In this document: in pieces, positions 40,135 to 50,534 of the stretch
Layout of the letters: every line of letters starts with the position of its first letter
Numbering within the stretch: position 1 is the stretch's first letter
DNA from: Deltaproteobacteria bacterium
GTDB taxonomy: Bacteria > Desulfobacterota > Desulfobacteria > Desulfobacterales > Desulfosarcinaceae
Assembly: GCA_020444075.1 (NCBI GenBank)
Contig: JAHLLR010000011.1
Coordinates: 32,895-96,894 of the forward strand
Direction of reading: 5' to 3'
DNA: 64,000 bases
Position numbers and translations under genes: made by a program
Notes under the pieces: model-generated
What the model saw: the letters and a program-made list of their open reading frames with translations, nothing else
What the model was told of the DNA's origin: nothing
The model's database searches: none

Positions 40135-42699
40135 ATGAGCGACAAGATCAAATGCAACGATTTTTTTGACTGTACGAAAGAAGATTGCCCGGCCTATGGT
40201 TCGGAAAATGCGAACTGCTGGCTGATTGACGACACCCGCTGCCGGGATGCCGGCCAGGATAATTTTCTGGCCAAGGCGGACTTGTGCCTCAAGTGCCCGG
40301 TATTCAAGAAAAACATGGACCAGGACGCCATGGAGGCCTCCTGCGCCATGCTGGCCCGCCAGTTCACCGAAGCCCGTAGGGCACTCCACGAACGCGACAG
40401 GGAACTGGAGTCCATCAGCATGGAGATGGCCATCGGCCTTTCTGAAGTCTTCGAAGCCCTGAAATTGATTGCCGCCGGTGATCCTCATGTTCGGCTCAAT
40501 GAAGACTCCAGCCTCGAACTGATCGTCAAACTCAAGCAGATGGTCAACCGGACCGCCGAGAATATGGGTGAAATGGTCGACATGACCCATGAATTCGCCA
40601 TGGGCCTGGCCGAACATTTCGATGTCCTGCACCGGGTCAGCACCGGAGACCTGGATGCCCGGGTCCAGGGAGAATCGGCGGTCGAACTTCTGGAGTCTTT
40701 CAAGACGGTCACCAACCGAATGATCGTCAGCGTAAAGGAGGAGATCGATCACCGGCAGCAGGTGACTCGGGATCTGCAAGTCAGTGAGGAGCGCTTTCGC
40801 ACTTTTGCGGAAAATGCACCCATCGGTATTACCATCATGAAGCCCGATCTGACTTTCGCTTTCATCAACCCGACCTTCACGAAAATGTTCGGCTACACCC
40901 GCGCAGACATTCCGGACAAACCCACTTGGTTCAAAAAAGCCTACCCGGACAAGGCCTATCGGGAGAAGGCGATTGCCAAATGGGAAACCTACCGGGGAAA
41001 AACCGCCAGGATCGGCGAAGTCCAGCCGATCACGCTGGAGGTATGCTGCAAAGACGGACTGAAAAAAACCATCAGCTTTGGTACGGTCGTCATGGAAAAC
41101 GGCAGGCATTTCGTGACTTATACGGACATTACTCGGCAGGCGCGGGCGCAGGAAGTTCTCAAGGAATCGGAAGAAAAGTACCGCACACTCATCGACAACA
41201 TTCAGGACGGTGTGATCCTCATCGAGAAAAACCGATTCCTGTTTGTCAATGAAGCCATGGCACGCATGACCGGCTATCCCGTCGCGGAGCTGATCGGCAT
41301 GGATTTCAGCAGGGTCATTGCCCCGGAAGATGTTCAAGTGGTTGTCGACCGCTATCGCCGGCGCCAGGCGGGCGAAGACGTAAAGCGGAATTATGAATGT
41401 CGCCTGCAGCACAAGGATGGGCAGACCCGCCTAACCGCCAGCATCCACGTGGGCATCATCAGCTACCAGAACCGGGTGGTAACCATCGGTACCGTCAAAG
41501 ACATTACGGACCGCAAAATGGCCCAGCAGGAACGGCGCAAAATGGCCGAGAAGCTGCAGCGGTCGAAAAAAATGGAGGCTATCGGCACGCTGGCCGGCGG
41601 AGTCGCCCATGACCTGAACAACATTCTGTCCGGCATCGTGAGTTATCCGGAACTGCTGCTCATGGATCTTCCCGACGACAGCCCGCTGAAAGGACCCATT
41701 TTAACGATCCAGAAATCCGGAGAACGGGCGGCGGCCATCGTTCAGGATTTGTTGACCTTGGCGCGACGCGGCGTGGCCACCATGGTGACTGTTGATTTAA
41801 ACCGGACCGTGACCGAATATCTGGAAAGCCCCGAATTCACCAAACTCGTATCCTTTCATCCCCGGGTAACCGTTGAAAGCCGGCTTTCCGACGACCTGCT
41901 CAATGTCTCCGGGTCCCCGGTCCACCTGTCCAAAACGATCATGAACCTGGTTTCCAACGCCGCCGAAGCCATGCCGGAAGGTGGAAAGATAATCGTCTCC
42001 ACAGAAAACCGGTACGTGGAGCGGTTCATAAAAGGGTATGACGAAGTTATTGAAGGGGAGTATGCCACCCTGACGGTGTCGGACACCGGCGTAGGAATTT
42101 CACCCAAAGATATTGAACAGATCTTCGAGCCCTTCTATACCAAAAAAGTCATGGGCAGGAGCGGCACCGGGCTGGGGATGGCCGTGGTGTGGGGCACGGT
42201 CAAGGACCACAAGGGCTACATCGATTTGAGGAGCGGTGAAGGGGAAGGAACCACGGTAACGCTTTACTTCCCGGTTACCCGGAACCATTTGCCTGAGCAA
42301 ACGGACAAATCTTCGGTCGACAGCTTCATGGGCAACGGCCAGTGTATTCTGGTGGTGGACGATATGCCGGAACAACGGGAGATTGTGTCCGCGATTCTGA
42401 ACCGGCTGGGGTACACCGTAGTCACCATTTCCGGCGGGGAGGCCGCCGTGGATTATCTCAAGGACCACACGGTGGATCTCATGGTCCTTGACATGATCAT
42501 GGATCCGGGCATTGATGGCCTGGAAACCTATCGTCGGGTGGCTGCATTCAAACCCGGGCAGAAGGCAGTAATCGCCAGTGGTTTTTCGGAAACCGAACGG
42601 GTCAGATCTTTGCAGCGGCTGGGCGTCAACGAATACCTGAAAAAACCCTACACCCTTGAAAAAATCGGCTTGGCGATAAAAAGAACCCTCGCCGACTGA
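40135..42699 (+). CDS. PAS-containing hybrid sensor histidine kinase with Cys-rich N-terminus
   Basis: Cys-rich N-terminal ~60 aa, HAMP/PAS repeats, HisKA (LAGGVAHDLNNILSGIVSYPEL), HATPase (GTGLGMAVVWGTVKDH), C-terminal receiver. Confidence 0.92.
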   Translation: MSDKIKCNDFFDCTKEDCPAYGSENANCWLIDDTRCRDAGQDNFLAKADLCLKCPVFKKNMDQDAMEASCAMLARQFTEARRALHERDRELESISMEMAIGLSEVFEALKLIAAGDPHVRLNEDSSLELIVKLKQMVNRTAENMGEMVDMTHEFAMGLAEHFDVLHRVSTGDLDARVQGESAVELLESFKTVTNRMIVSVKEEIDHRQQVTRDLQVSEERFRTFAENAPIGITIMKPDLTFAFINPTFTKMFGYTRADIPDKPTWFKKAYPDKAYREKAIAKWETYRGKTARIGEVQPITLEVCCKDGLKKTISFGTVVMENGRHFVTYTDITRQARAQEVLKESEEKYRTLIDNIQDGVILIEKNRFLFVNEAMARMTGYPVAELIGMDFSRVIAPEDVQVVVDRYRRRQAGEDVKRNYECRLQHKDGQTRLTASIHVGIISYQNRVVTIGTVKDITDRKMAQQERRKMAEKLQRSKKMEAIGTLAGGVAHDLNNILSGIVSYPELLLMDLPDDSPLKGPILTIQKSGERAAAIVQDLLTLARRGVATMVTVDLNRTVTEYLESPEFTKLVSFHPRVTVESRLSDDLLNVSGSPVHLSKTIMNLVSNAAEAMPEGGKIIVSTENRYVERFIKGYDEVIEGEYATLTVSDTGVGISPKDIEQIFEPFYTKKVMGRSGTGLGMAVVWGTVKDHKGYIDLRSGEGEGTTVTLYFPVTRNHLPEQTDKSSVDSFMGNGQCILVVDDMPEQREIVSAILNRLGYTVVTISGGEAAVDYLKDHTVDLMVLDMIMDPGIDGLETYRRVAAFKPGQKAVIASGFSETERVRSLQRLGVNEYLKKPYTLEKIGLAIKRTLAD

Positions 42700-42829
42700 C
42701 AGCCTATGCCCCCGAAATGGACGCCGACGCTCTTTTTTTCAATACGGTCTTTACGCTGCCGAATCGTCCGGCCATCCTCAGGCCTCTCAATCCCGTTGAT
42801 GGTTTCGCCAGGCTTCAGGCGGCATGACA

Positions 42830-43228
42830 CTAATGCCTGTCGGTTGAAGAAGGTCGGTCGGCCGGGCTTTCCAACTTGAATGGCCCTGCCAGGTCTTTTC
42901 GCCTGCCCATCCGATAAGCATCCACGAAACCGAACAGCCAGCATGCCACCAGCAGCATCAGCAAAAGATTGATCATGATACTGCCGGAAGCGGTGCCGCT
43001 GCGGACGGCAATGTCCGAAACCGCTTTCATGTCGATAGCCCCGCCTTCGAGGACGATTCGGTCAAGGATTTGCAGCGCCTGATTTACCGCGTACACCGTA
43101 AAAAGGACCATCAGGACCAGCGTCACCGCCGCCACGGCGATCCCCCGCTTGTAGTGTTTTAACATGATCTGGCCCAGGCCTGGAAAAACCAGGCCGGACA
43201 GCAGGGCAGCCTTCAGCGCATGGCTCAT
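42830..43228 (-). CDS. Small membrane protein of unknown function
   Basis: 132 aa; GLVFPGLGQIMLKHYKRGIAVAAVTLV, 3 TMs. Confidence 0.65.
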   Translation of the reverse strand: MSHALKAALLSGLVFPGLGQIMLKHYKRGIAVAAVTLVLMVLFTVYAVNQALQILDRIVLEGGAIDMKAVSDIAVRSGTASGSIMINLLLMLLVACWLFGFVDAYRMGRRKDLAGPFKLESPADRPSSTDRH

Positions 43229-43540
43229 CAGGATTCTCGCGTTAGGGTCTGTCGTGCAATTCCCAAGATTTGACTTTTTGAATATAACCGGAAGTTATCC
43301 CCGCATCAATGCCTGGTTTTGCATGCGCCTTTTCAGTTGATGTGGCACCGGCTAATGGGTCTTCTTAATATTTTTTATAAACCGATATGTTGCCGCAACG
43401 CGCACGGTCGGTTCACCCTTTACGGAAAGAAGGCCCGCTCAGGTATCTTAAACAGGGAGACTTTTCTTTAGCGGCGCTTTCGGGTAACCACAAACGGTTC
43501 TGTTGTCGGGCATCTGCGATCCATGTCGCATCACGCAGCG

Positions 43541-45859
43541 CTACAACAAATGTTTGGTGACTTTGTAGAGGGTCGGGCTGGTGCACACTTCGTAATATTT
43601 GCGGTGGGTGAAGTTCAGCTGGCTGAGGTCCTTGGGGTTGACCGCCGGCACATCGGCTTCGCGCAGCACCAGGCGTTGGTATCGGCCGGATTTGGTGGGA
43701 AACTTGCCCGTATACAGGCGAACCTTTTTCAGCTGAAGGGCGGGGATGTCGCCGTAAAACTGTTTCAGGTCGATCTCCTGGGCCAGCTTGCGGAATCCGG
43801 CCTCGTTCAACTCTATGCCGTTGACGTTATATCGCAGCAGAAGATCGTCCGCCGTCTTTTGCATTTCCGCATCCGAAGCCCCCTGGAAAACAAAAAGATT
43901 GAAGGGGCTGGTGTTTTTCCGAATGATGCGCCGCACCGATTTGTGGCAGCCGGAAAGACGGTCCGCCAGGTTGATGGCGGGGGATATCATGATGCGGTTG
44001 TCCTCATCGAAAAGGAAGGTGGGCGCTTCTGCCCGGTGGCAGATGCCGATGCCCAGTTCCAGGATCGGCAGATGGTACTCCTGGCTCTTCTTGTTGTAGC
44101 GGTTGATGATCATCAGGACATTGATGGCCATGCCGCAGGATCGGGCCACGCTGTACCAGCCGCTGGGCGTATCCTCCCGTTCGAAGATGGAGAGGATGAT
44201 GGCGTCGCCTTCGATGAAAACCTTGTGGGCGTCATATTCCGAGAGGATCTCGGTAATGGGGTCAAAAAAATTGAGGCTGAAGTAGGAGGCCGGGTTAAGC
44301 CCGCGTTCGTTCATCTGGTGGGTGATATCCGTGGATCCGCGCAGGTCGGCCTTGATGATGGTATGGTTCATGATGGGTTTTTCGCCCGACTCCTGCTCAT
44401 GGGGCAATAAAAATTCATACAGGGTATGGTTGGCCTTGGAGAGCGCCAGAATTTTTTTGTCAGTCACCAGATTGATCCGCTCCGCCGCATCCCGATAAAT
44501 TGTGAAGCAGCAGAAATCGCGGTGGTATCGGCAGAAGGCCCGGAGGAACCGGACCAGGTATTCTTTTTTCCGGCGGCTGCCCATCCGTTCCATCTCAACG
44601 ACTTTGCGGTTGAGGGGCCACATACGAAACGACTTGCCGTAAAGCTGTTTCAGACGCTTGAGCCGGTTTCTCACCTGCCTCCGGCTCCTGGGGTTGATCA
44701 GAAACTGCAGAACCTGCTGGGGAACGAGGGGCGGGCAGTAGTCGCGATAAATAGACTGCATTTCATATGAAGCCGTAATCCGTTCCATGAGGCCAGTTCG
44801 GGAGAACTGCCGGAAAAAATAGCCCATCAGCAGTCGCTGGTTTTTCATCCGTAACCGGTGGGATCGGCGGGTCTCCTTGTCCGCCTTGGCCCTTTTCAAG
44901 GCTTTGTATTGTTTCCTGGCCAGGTCCCGGTTCAACAACAGGTCGATGTTTTCCGGACGTTTAATCCACTGATCCAGACGTTGCAGCTGAAATTTTTTGG
45001 CTTCGTCATCGCCCGGCAATTCAGCCGCCGATATCTCCCGGCGTCGCCGGTCCAAAGTCCAGCTGATCGCAGCGGTTTCCTCCATATCAAGGAAACCGAA
45101 AATGCTCCGCAGAAGACTGAGCATCATTTCATAGCGGTCCGGATCTTCGACCCGGCGACCCAGGCAGAGGTCGTACTCTTCGATCATGAAGTGGTCGTTG
45201 AACGGATTATCCATGTGAAGGATAGGATTGGCGAGCAGATCGAAGAGAAATGGCAGATCCTGGCCGAACACGGCTTCGCGCATCTCCCGGATGTCGGTCT
45301 CCCGGATCTCCTTGAAATACCCGCAAAGCTCCAGTCCCACTTTCTGCTGTACCGTTTCACGGCTCTGAAGGACATGGGCCAGATTTTCTTTAAGCTTGAG
45401 TGCCGCCTTGGGATCCTCATGGTGGGCCAAATCCGACCGGCGGATAGCGGTTTTGCAATGGCCGATCAGAATGTCGTACTGCTTGCGGATTTCGTCGTGA
45501 ACCATGGAAAGGATAGCGATCTGGGCCAGAAAATCGACCTGCATCTCTTTGGCGGCCCTGGCTTTGTTAACCGCATCGCTCATGATCTGCCCGTAGAGTT
45601 GGCGGTAGCCCTCCTGCTCCCTGGCCAGAACATTCAGCCGTTTTTTTTCAGAAGTGGTCCAGATTCCGGTTTCGCGCTCGATGAGAAGGGCGGCCAGTTT
45701 AGCCGTAGCATTGCAGAACGAAGGACTCATGCGGACATCGCAGCGGATATTGTCCACCCCCAGAACCAGGCGATCCAGGGAAAAATCGGTGGAATAGGAC
45801 TCCATGGGGAAGTCCTTGAGTCCGGGCAGTCTGGGTTGGAATTTAAAAAAATCAAGCAT
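43541..45859 (-). CDS. Large protein with C-terminal class III nucleotide-cyclase-like domain
   Basis: 772 aa; C-terminal IIKADLRGSTDITHQM...KVFIEGDAIILSIFE...LELGIGICHRAEAP...ISPAINLADRL follows the class III cyclase motif order; N-terminal ~450 aa unrecognised. Confidence 0.6.
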   Translation of the reverse strand: MLDFFKFQPRLPGLKDFPMESYSTDFSLDRLVLGVDNIRCDVRMSPSFCNATAKLAALLIERETGIWTTSEKKRLNVLAREQEGYRQLYGQIMSDAVNKARAAKEMQVDFLAQIAILSMVHDEIRKQYDILIGHCKTAIRRSDLAHHEDPKAALKLKENLAHVLQSRETVQQKVGLELCGYFKEIRETDIREMREAVFGQDLPFLFDLLANPILHMDNPFNDHFMIEEYDLCLGRRVEDPDRYEMMLSLLRSIFGFLDMEETAAISWTLDRRRREISAAELPGDDEAKKFQLQRLDQWIKRPENIDLLLNRDLARKQYKALKRAKADKETRRSHRLRMKNQRLLMGYFFRQFSRTGLMERITASYEMQSIYRDYCPPLVPQQVLQFLINPRSRRQVRNRLKRLKQLYGKSFRMWPLNRKVVEMERMGSRRKKEYLVRFLRAFCRYHRDFCCFTIYRDAAERINLVTDKKILALSKANHTLYEFLLPHEQESGEKPIMNHTIIKADLRGSTDITHQMNERGLNPASYFSLNFFDPITEILSEYDAHKVFIEGDAIILSIFEREDTPSGWYSVARSCGMAINVLMIINRYNKKSQEYHLPILELGIGICHRAEAPTFLFDEDNRIMISPAINLADRLSGCHKSVRRIIRKNTSPFNLFVFQGASDAEMQKTADDLLLRYNVNGIELNEAGFRKLAQEIDLKQFYGDIPALQLKKVRLYTGKFPTKSGRYQRLVLREADVPAVNPKDLSQLNFTHRKYYEVCTSPTLYKVTKHLL

Positions 45860-46110
45860 CCCTGCGCGTTCCGTCCGCTAGTGGAAAAAGGAGAAGGTCC
45901 GAATCAACCCTTTGTTACCTTTACCATTTGGTGCTTGCGGTGTCCATAAAATTAACCCCCACCCATGGCTGCGAGCGTTGTCCGCCCTTGAGAAAAAGAG
46001 ATTAACATCGGCACACCCTCGCCCGCCCGATGGTGTGGCCTCCACAGAGGAATCCAAACCGGCAGCGCGGTCGGGTCTGGACAAGCAGACTGTCACCCGT
46101 TAAAGTGGGT

Positions 46111-46124
46111 TAGGGTATACCCTA
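46111..46124. promoter_or_regulatory. 14-bp perfect palindrome TAGGGTATACCCTA in divergent intergenic region
   Basis: Self-complementary by inspection. Confidence 0.35.
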
Positions 46125-46280
46125 TCAGCAGTCGGGTTCAAAAAAAACGGCGGGCCCGAGCTTCAACTCGCAGGAAGCCGCGGGCATGCCGAGGAGTTGA
46201 GATGAGAATTCGGAAATAAGATTCAGGTAAAATACGCTGTTGTGATGCCGGAAACCCGCCACAACCGTGAGCGTTGACCA

Positions 46281-47633
46281 TTGCAGCGAGGAGCATCCAT
46301 GGTATCCATTCTGATCACCAATGCATTGACGGTAAATGAAGGCAGGTCCACTCACCAGGATTTGCTGATTCGCAACGGCCGCATTGAAGCTATCGGCGGC
46401 GATCTGTCCCACAAAATCGCAGACCGGATCGTCGATGCCGACGGCCGTGCGCTGTTTCCGGGGATGATCGACGATCAGGTTCATTTCCGTGAGCCGGGCC
46501 TGACCCACAAGGGGGATATCCGCTCGGAATCCCGCGCGGCGGTTGTAGGCGGGATCACCAGCTATATGGAAATGCCCAACACATCGCCGCCCACCACCAC
46601 CATCGACCTGCTGGAGGAAAAGCATCGCATCGCCCGGAACAACTCTTTTGCCAACTACAGTTTCTACCTGGGAGGCGCCAATGACAACATCGAGGCGGTC
46701 AAGCGTCTCGACCCGAAACAGGCCTGTGGGGTAAAGGTCTTCATGGGGGCCTCAACCGGTAACATGCTGGTGGACGATCCCCACGCACTGGAACAGATCT
46801 TTACCCACAGCCCGACCATCGTGGCCACCCACTGTGAAGACAGCCCCACCATCGAGGAGAACACCCGGCGGTTTCAGACCATCCATGGCGAAGACATCCC
46901 CATCGTGCTTCATCCGGCCATCCGCAGCGAAGCGGCCTGCTACCGGTCCACGGCTCTGGCGGTCGAGCTGGCCCGTCGCTGCAACACCCGGCTGCACGTC
47001 CTGCACCTGAGTACGGCCAGGGAGCTGGCGCTTCTCTCGTCGATGCCGTTGGAAGCAAAACGGATCACCGCCGAAGTGTGTGTCCACCACCTCCTCTTCT
47101 CGGGAACCGACTACCGGGACAAAGGCAACCTGATCAAATGCAACCCGGCTATCAAAACGGAAGAGGACCGCCGGCAGTTGGTGTCGGCATTGCGGGAGGG
47201 GACAATCGATGTGGTGGGAACGGACCACGCACCCCACACCCTGGCGGAAAAGCAGCAACCTTATCTGAGGGCGCCATCGGGCCTGCCCCTGGTGCAGCAT
47301 GCATTGGTCAGCCTCCTGGAGCACGTCCACGAAGGTGCGCTCACCCTGGAGCAGGTGGTAGAAAAAACCGCCCATAACCCGGCGCGCCTGTTCGATGTAA
47401 GCGAGCGGGGATATCTCCGGGAAGGCTACTGGGCGGATCTGGTGCTGGTAGACCTGAACCGGCCCACCGTCGTAGACGACCAGCCGGTTCACTATCGCTG
47501 CGGCTGGACACCTTTTGCCGGACGAACCTTCCGATCGAGCATTGCAGCCACCTTCGTTTCCGGCCATCCTGCCTTTTTCGACGGGAAGATCGATGCAGAG
47601 CCCGCCGGCCAGCGGTTGGCGTTCAACAGATAA
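46281..47633 (+). CDS. pyrC: Dihydroorotase
   Basis: DDQVHFREPGLTHKGDI, GVKVFMGASTGNML, GTDHAPHT; start could be ATG 46299. Confidence 0.92.
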   Translation: MQRGASMVSILITNALTVNEGRSTHQDLLIRNGRIEAIGGDLSHKIADRIVDADGRALFPGMIDDQVHFREPGLTHKGDIRSESRAAVVGGITSYMEMPNTSPPTTTIDLLEEKHRIARNNSFANYSFYLGGANDNIEAVKRLDPKQACGVKVFMGASTGNMLVDDPHALEQIFTHSPTIVATHCEDSPTIEENTRRFQTIHGEDIPIVLHPAIRSEAACYRSTALAVELARRCNTRLHVLHLSTARELALLSSMPLEAKRITAEVCVHHLLFSGTDYRDKGNLIKCNPAIKTEEDRRQLVSALREGTIDVVGTDHAPHTLAEKQQPYLRAPSGLPLVQHALVSLLEHVHEGALTLEQVVEKTAHNPARLFDVSERGYLREGYWADLVLVDLNRPTVVDDQPVHYRCGWTPFAGRTFRSSIAATFVSGHPAFFDGKIDAEPAGQRLAFNR

Positions 47634-47649
47634 GGGGGACGTTTTGAGA

Positions 47650-48225
47650 TTAAGAAAGAAAAGCCAGGGCACCGTGCTCCCGGAGAATGTTTATGCCAAT
47701 CGCAAGAAGGACAACGCCCCCGGTCATTTCCGCCCAGCGGCTTAATTGGGCCATGCTGCCGATGGCTTTGCCCAGATGCATGCCGACCGTGGTGAAGGCG
47801 CCGGCCACCAGGCCGATGATCAGCGCCGGGGTCCAGATGGAGACGTTGATCATGGAGAGACTCAGGCCCACGGCCAGGGCATCGATGCTGGTGGCCACGG
47901 AAAGCATCACCATGGTCATGCCTTTGGTCGGGTCCTTGGCATCGGCCTCCGCCGGTCCTCCCTTGAAGGCCGATCGGAGCATCCCCTGGGCCACGAACGC
48001 CAGCAGGGCGAAGGCAACCCAGTGGTCGTATGCCTCGATGCGGCTTCTGACCGTAAAACCGGCTCCCCAGCCGATGATGGGCATCATGGCCTGAAAAAGA
48101 CCGAAGTGCCAGGCCAGCCGAAAAGTCTGGCGGGCGCTGACGGTACGAAGGGAGACCCCCGAGGCGATGGAGACGGCAAAGGCATCCATGGCCAGGGCCA
48201 CGGCAAGGGCCAGCGTGTTGATCAT
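47650..48225 (-). CDS. mntP: Manganese efflux pump MntP
   Basis: MINTLALAVALAMDAFAVSIASGVSL...ATSIDALAVGLSLSMI; likely start at 48225. Confidence 0.9.
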   Translation of the reverse strand: MINTLALAVALAMDAFAVSIASGVSLRTVSARQTFRLAWHFGLFQAMMPIIGWGAGFTVRSRIEAYDHWVAFALLAFVAQGMLRSAFKGGPAEADAKDPTKGMTMVMLSVATSIDALAVGLSLSMINVSIWTPALIIGLVAGAFTTVGMHLGKAIGSMAQLSRWAEMTGGVVLLAIGINILREHGALAFLS

Positions 48226-48398
48226 TTCCAATGATCTATTTCCTGTCGCGGGCGGTTGGTTCCCTGTGGGTCCCAACGGGCCGGGCAAACAAAAAGGGCC
48301 CGGCAGATGCGCCCAAGGCCCCAAGAAATTGAAACCGGTCCGGCATCGAAACAGGTTGAACAGCTGGGCGCCGAACCGGGTTACCGGTGGTAAGGAAA

Positions 48399-48722
48399 TT
48401 ATCGCTGGGCTGAACGGGGTGCCTTGCCGGCCAGCGGGTTGTAGAGCTTCATGATGGCGAATTTCATGACGTCCAGGGTTTTCGTCTCGGCGATGATCCC
48501 CACCAGCTTATCTTCAGCCTCGGCGGGAAGCACGCAGGCCTTGGAATCATCGCAGGTGAGCCCGGAAAAGCCTTTGGTGAGTTTTTTATACTCCTTGGCG
48601 GTCATCCCCACCTGAACGGCCTCTTTTCCGTCGACGGTGACAATCTCGTCTGCCAGGCCGGCACCGTTGATCGTTTTCTTCTTTGCCTCATCCAGAATCA
48701 CGTTAATATAATAGTCAGCCAT
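48399..48722 (-). CDS. Hypothetical protein
   Basis: 107 aa ORF; MADYYINVILDEAKKKTINGAGLADEIVTVDGKEAV. Confidence 0.6.
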   Translation of the reverse strand: MADYYINVILDEAKKKTINGAGLADEIVTVDGKEAVQVGMTAKEYKKLTKGFSGLTCDDSKACVLPAEAEDKLVGIIAETKTLDVMKFAIMKLYNPLAGKAPRSAQR

Positions 48723-48760
48723 CTCGTCGCCTCTCCTCGTTAAAATGATAGTGGTAGTGG

Positions 48761-48787
48761 AAAAAACTCCCCCGGTGGAGGCTTTTT
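48761..48787 (-). terminator. Rho-independent terminator candidate for the aro/phe/tyr operon
   Basis: aaaaaactcc-cccggt-ggaggcttttt; short GC stem flanked by A/T runs. Confidence 0.5.
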
Positions 48788-48978
48788 ACAAAATATCACA
48801 AGGCCGGTCAAGAAGGGATTTGATGACGGGACCGGCATTTGGGTCGGTGATCACGCCGGGTTCGCCCCTCCGGGCCACGGAAGCTGTCCGTATTCGCATT
48901 CCATTCAGGATGTTTGGCGGCCGCCGGTGGGTCGTCGAGGTGCCGACAACACCGGCAGGACTTGAATACAACGAGGCG

Positions 48979-49806
48979 CTACCAGCATTTTTCCGCTTTG
49001 GGGTAGCTCCCCAGCAGCTTGACGAACAGGGCGTGCAGGGTCAGTTCGCCGATGGCCGATTTGACCTCGTCCGAGTCGATGCCAGCTTCGAATGCCGCAT
49101 AAAAGACATACTCCCAGGGATTTTCCGGGATGGGCCGAGACTCCAGCTTGGTGAGGTTGAGGCTGTACTTCTGGAAAATCTTCAGACAGTCCACCAGGGC
49201 TCCGGGGTAATGGCGGGTTTTGAAGGCGATGGTGGTTTTTCCCGTTGCGTGGCCATCCGGCACATTCTCCTTTTTGGCAATGACGAAAAACCGGGTGGTG
49301 TTGGAGCTGTTGGTCTGGATGTCCCGCTCCAGGATCTCCATATCGTAAATCTCGGCACACAACGCCGAGGCGATGGCGGCACAGTCCATGCGGTCTCCGG
49401 ATGCCACAGCCTGGGCGGCACCGGCGGTGTCGTATGCGGGCACCATTTTGATGTTTTTCGACTTCAGGTACGTTTTGCACTGCTTGAGCGCGTGGGGGTG
49501 GGAAAGGGCCTCTTTGATGTTTTCCAGCCGAGCGCCTTTTTTGGCCAGAAGGGTGTGCCGGATGGGCAGATACGCTTCGGCGATGACAAAAATATCATTG
49601 GCAAAAAGAAGATCGTAGTTCTCGACCACGGTGCCGGCGATGCTATTCTCCACGGGAATGAACCCGTAGGTCACCTCCCCGCTTTCCACCAGATTGAACA
49701 CATCGTCGAAGGCATCGCAGCCGACAGTTTCCACCTCTTTTCCAAAATGTTCGTGGAGGGCCATCTCGCTGTACGCGCCGCGTATTCCCTGAAATGCAAC
49801 TTTCAT
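48979..49806 (-). CDS. Prephenate dehydratase with ACT domain (second copy)
   Basis: MKVAFQGIRGAYSEMAL...GFIPVENSIAGTV...ESRPIPENPWEYVFYAAFE. Confidence 0.9.
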   Translation of the reverse strand: MKVAFQGIRGAYSEMALHEHFGKEVETVGCDAFDDVFNLVESGEVTYGFIPVENSIAGTVVENYDLLFANDIFVIAEAYLPIRHTLLAKKGARLENIKEALSHPHALKQCKTYLKSKNIKMVPAYDTAGAAQAVASGDRMDCAAIASALCAEIYDMEILERDIQTNSSNTTRFFVIAKKENVPDGHATGKTTIAFKTRHYPGALVDCLKIFQKYSLNLTKLESRPIPENPWEYVFYAAFEAGIDSDEVKSAIGELTLHALFVKLLGSYPKAEKCW

Positions 49807-50534
49807 TGGTTGAGCCTTTCGTGTATGTCGGTCATGGCGTCGATAAACGCCTGACGTTTTTGTTTGGCATACGGGTTATAGGTGTGCATGTCTTCGAAAA
49901 GCTGCCAGGTGTCGTGGCTGACCACCCCCAGTATGTGCATGAGCCGCTTGTACCCTTCGGTATCGATGTCCAGATCGCGGGCACCGAAGGCCGACAGGGA
50001 CCGGCCGATAAAATGGGTCAGGGAAAGGCTCACGGCAATCTTTTCGTCATGCTCCTGCGCCGTGGTCTTGATGACCACCAGCCCCTGGCTCTCCAGCCAT
50101 GCCCTGATTTTATCATACTGATCACTGCCGATGCGTTCGGGACAAAGGACTATTTTCCGGCCGTTCAAGGAATTGGCCGCACTGTCCGGGCCGAACATGG
50201 GATGGGTGGGCAGTATGGAAACGGTTTCAGGCAGCAGTTCACGCATCCACTGCACGGGATAGACTTTCACCGAGCATACATCCACCACCAGGGCATCATC
50301 TCTGAGCAGCGGTGCGACCTGCCGCAGCGTCTCCCGCATGGCGGAGATGGGCATGCACAGGATCACGATCGGTTGACGGCAGGCGGTTTCAAAGGAGACG
50401 GACCGGGCGCCGCAGGCCTTGATGGCTTCCGCCTGATCGCTCCGGGTAGAGACGACCACAGGAAAATCTTTGGACAGGTAGCGGGCGGAAAGCTTGCCGA
50501 ACCGCCCGAAACCGATGATACCGATACGGCTCAT
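49803..50534 (-). CDS. tyrA: Prephenate dehydrogenase
   Basis: MSRIGIIGFGRFGKL, DVCSVKVYPVQWM, LPTHPMFGPDSA. Confidence 0.9.
   Translation of the reverse strand: MSRIGIIGFGRFGKLSARYLSKDFPVVVSTRSDQAEAIKACGARSVSFETACRQPIVILCMPISAMRETLRQVAPLLRDDALVVDVCSVKVYPVQWMRELLPETVSILPTHPMFGPDSAANSLNGRKIVLCPERIGSDQYDKIRAWLESQGLVVIKTTAQEHDEKIAVSLSLTHFIGRSLSAFGARDLDIDTEGYKRLMHILGVVSHDTWQLFEDMHTYNPYAKQKRQAFIDAMTDIHERLNQ

Noticed and set aside
40057-41412. 451-aa minus-strand ORF
   Set aside because: Antisense of the hybrid kinase.
44858-45949. 363-aa plus-strand ORF
   Set aside because: Antisense of the 772-aa cyclase-like protein.
48226-48398. Possible yybP-ykoY-type Mn riboswitch ahead of mntP
   Set aside because: I could not find the conserved yybP-ykoY core by eye; only a GC hairpin (gccgggc/gcccggc). 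An Infernal search with the Rfam model would settle it.
48745-49854. 369-aa plus-strand ORF
   Set aside because: Antisense of the second prephenate dehydratase.
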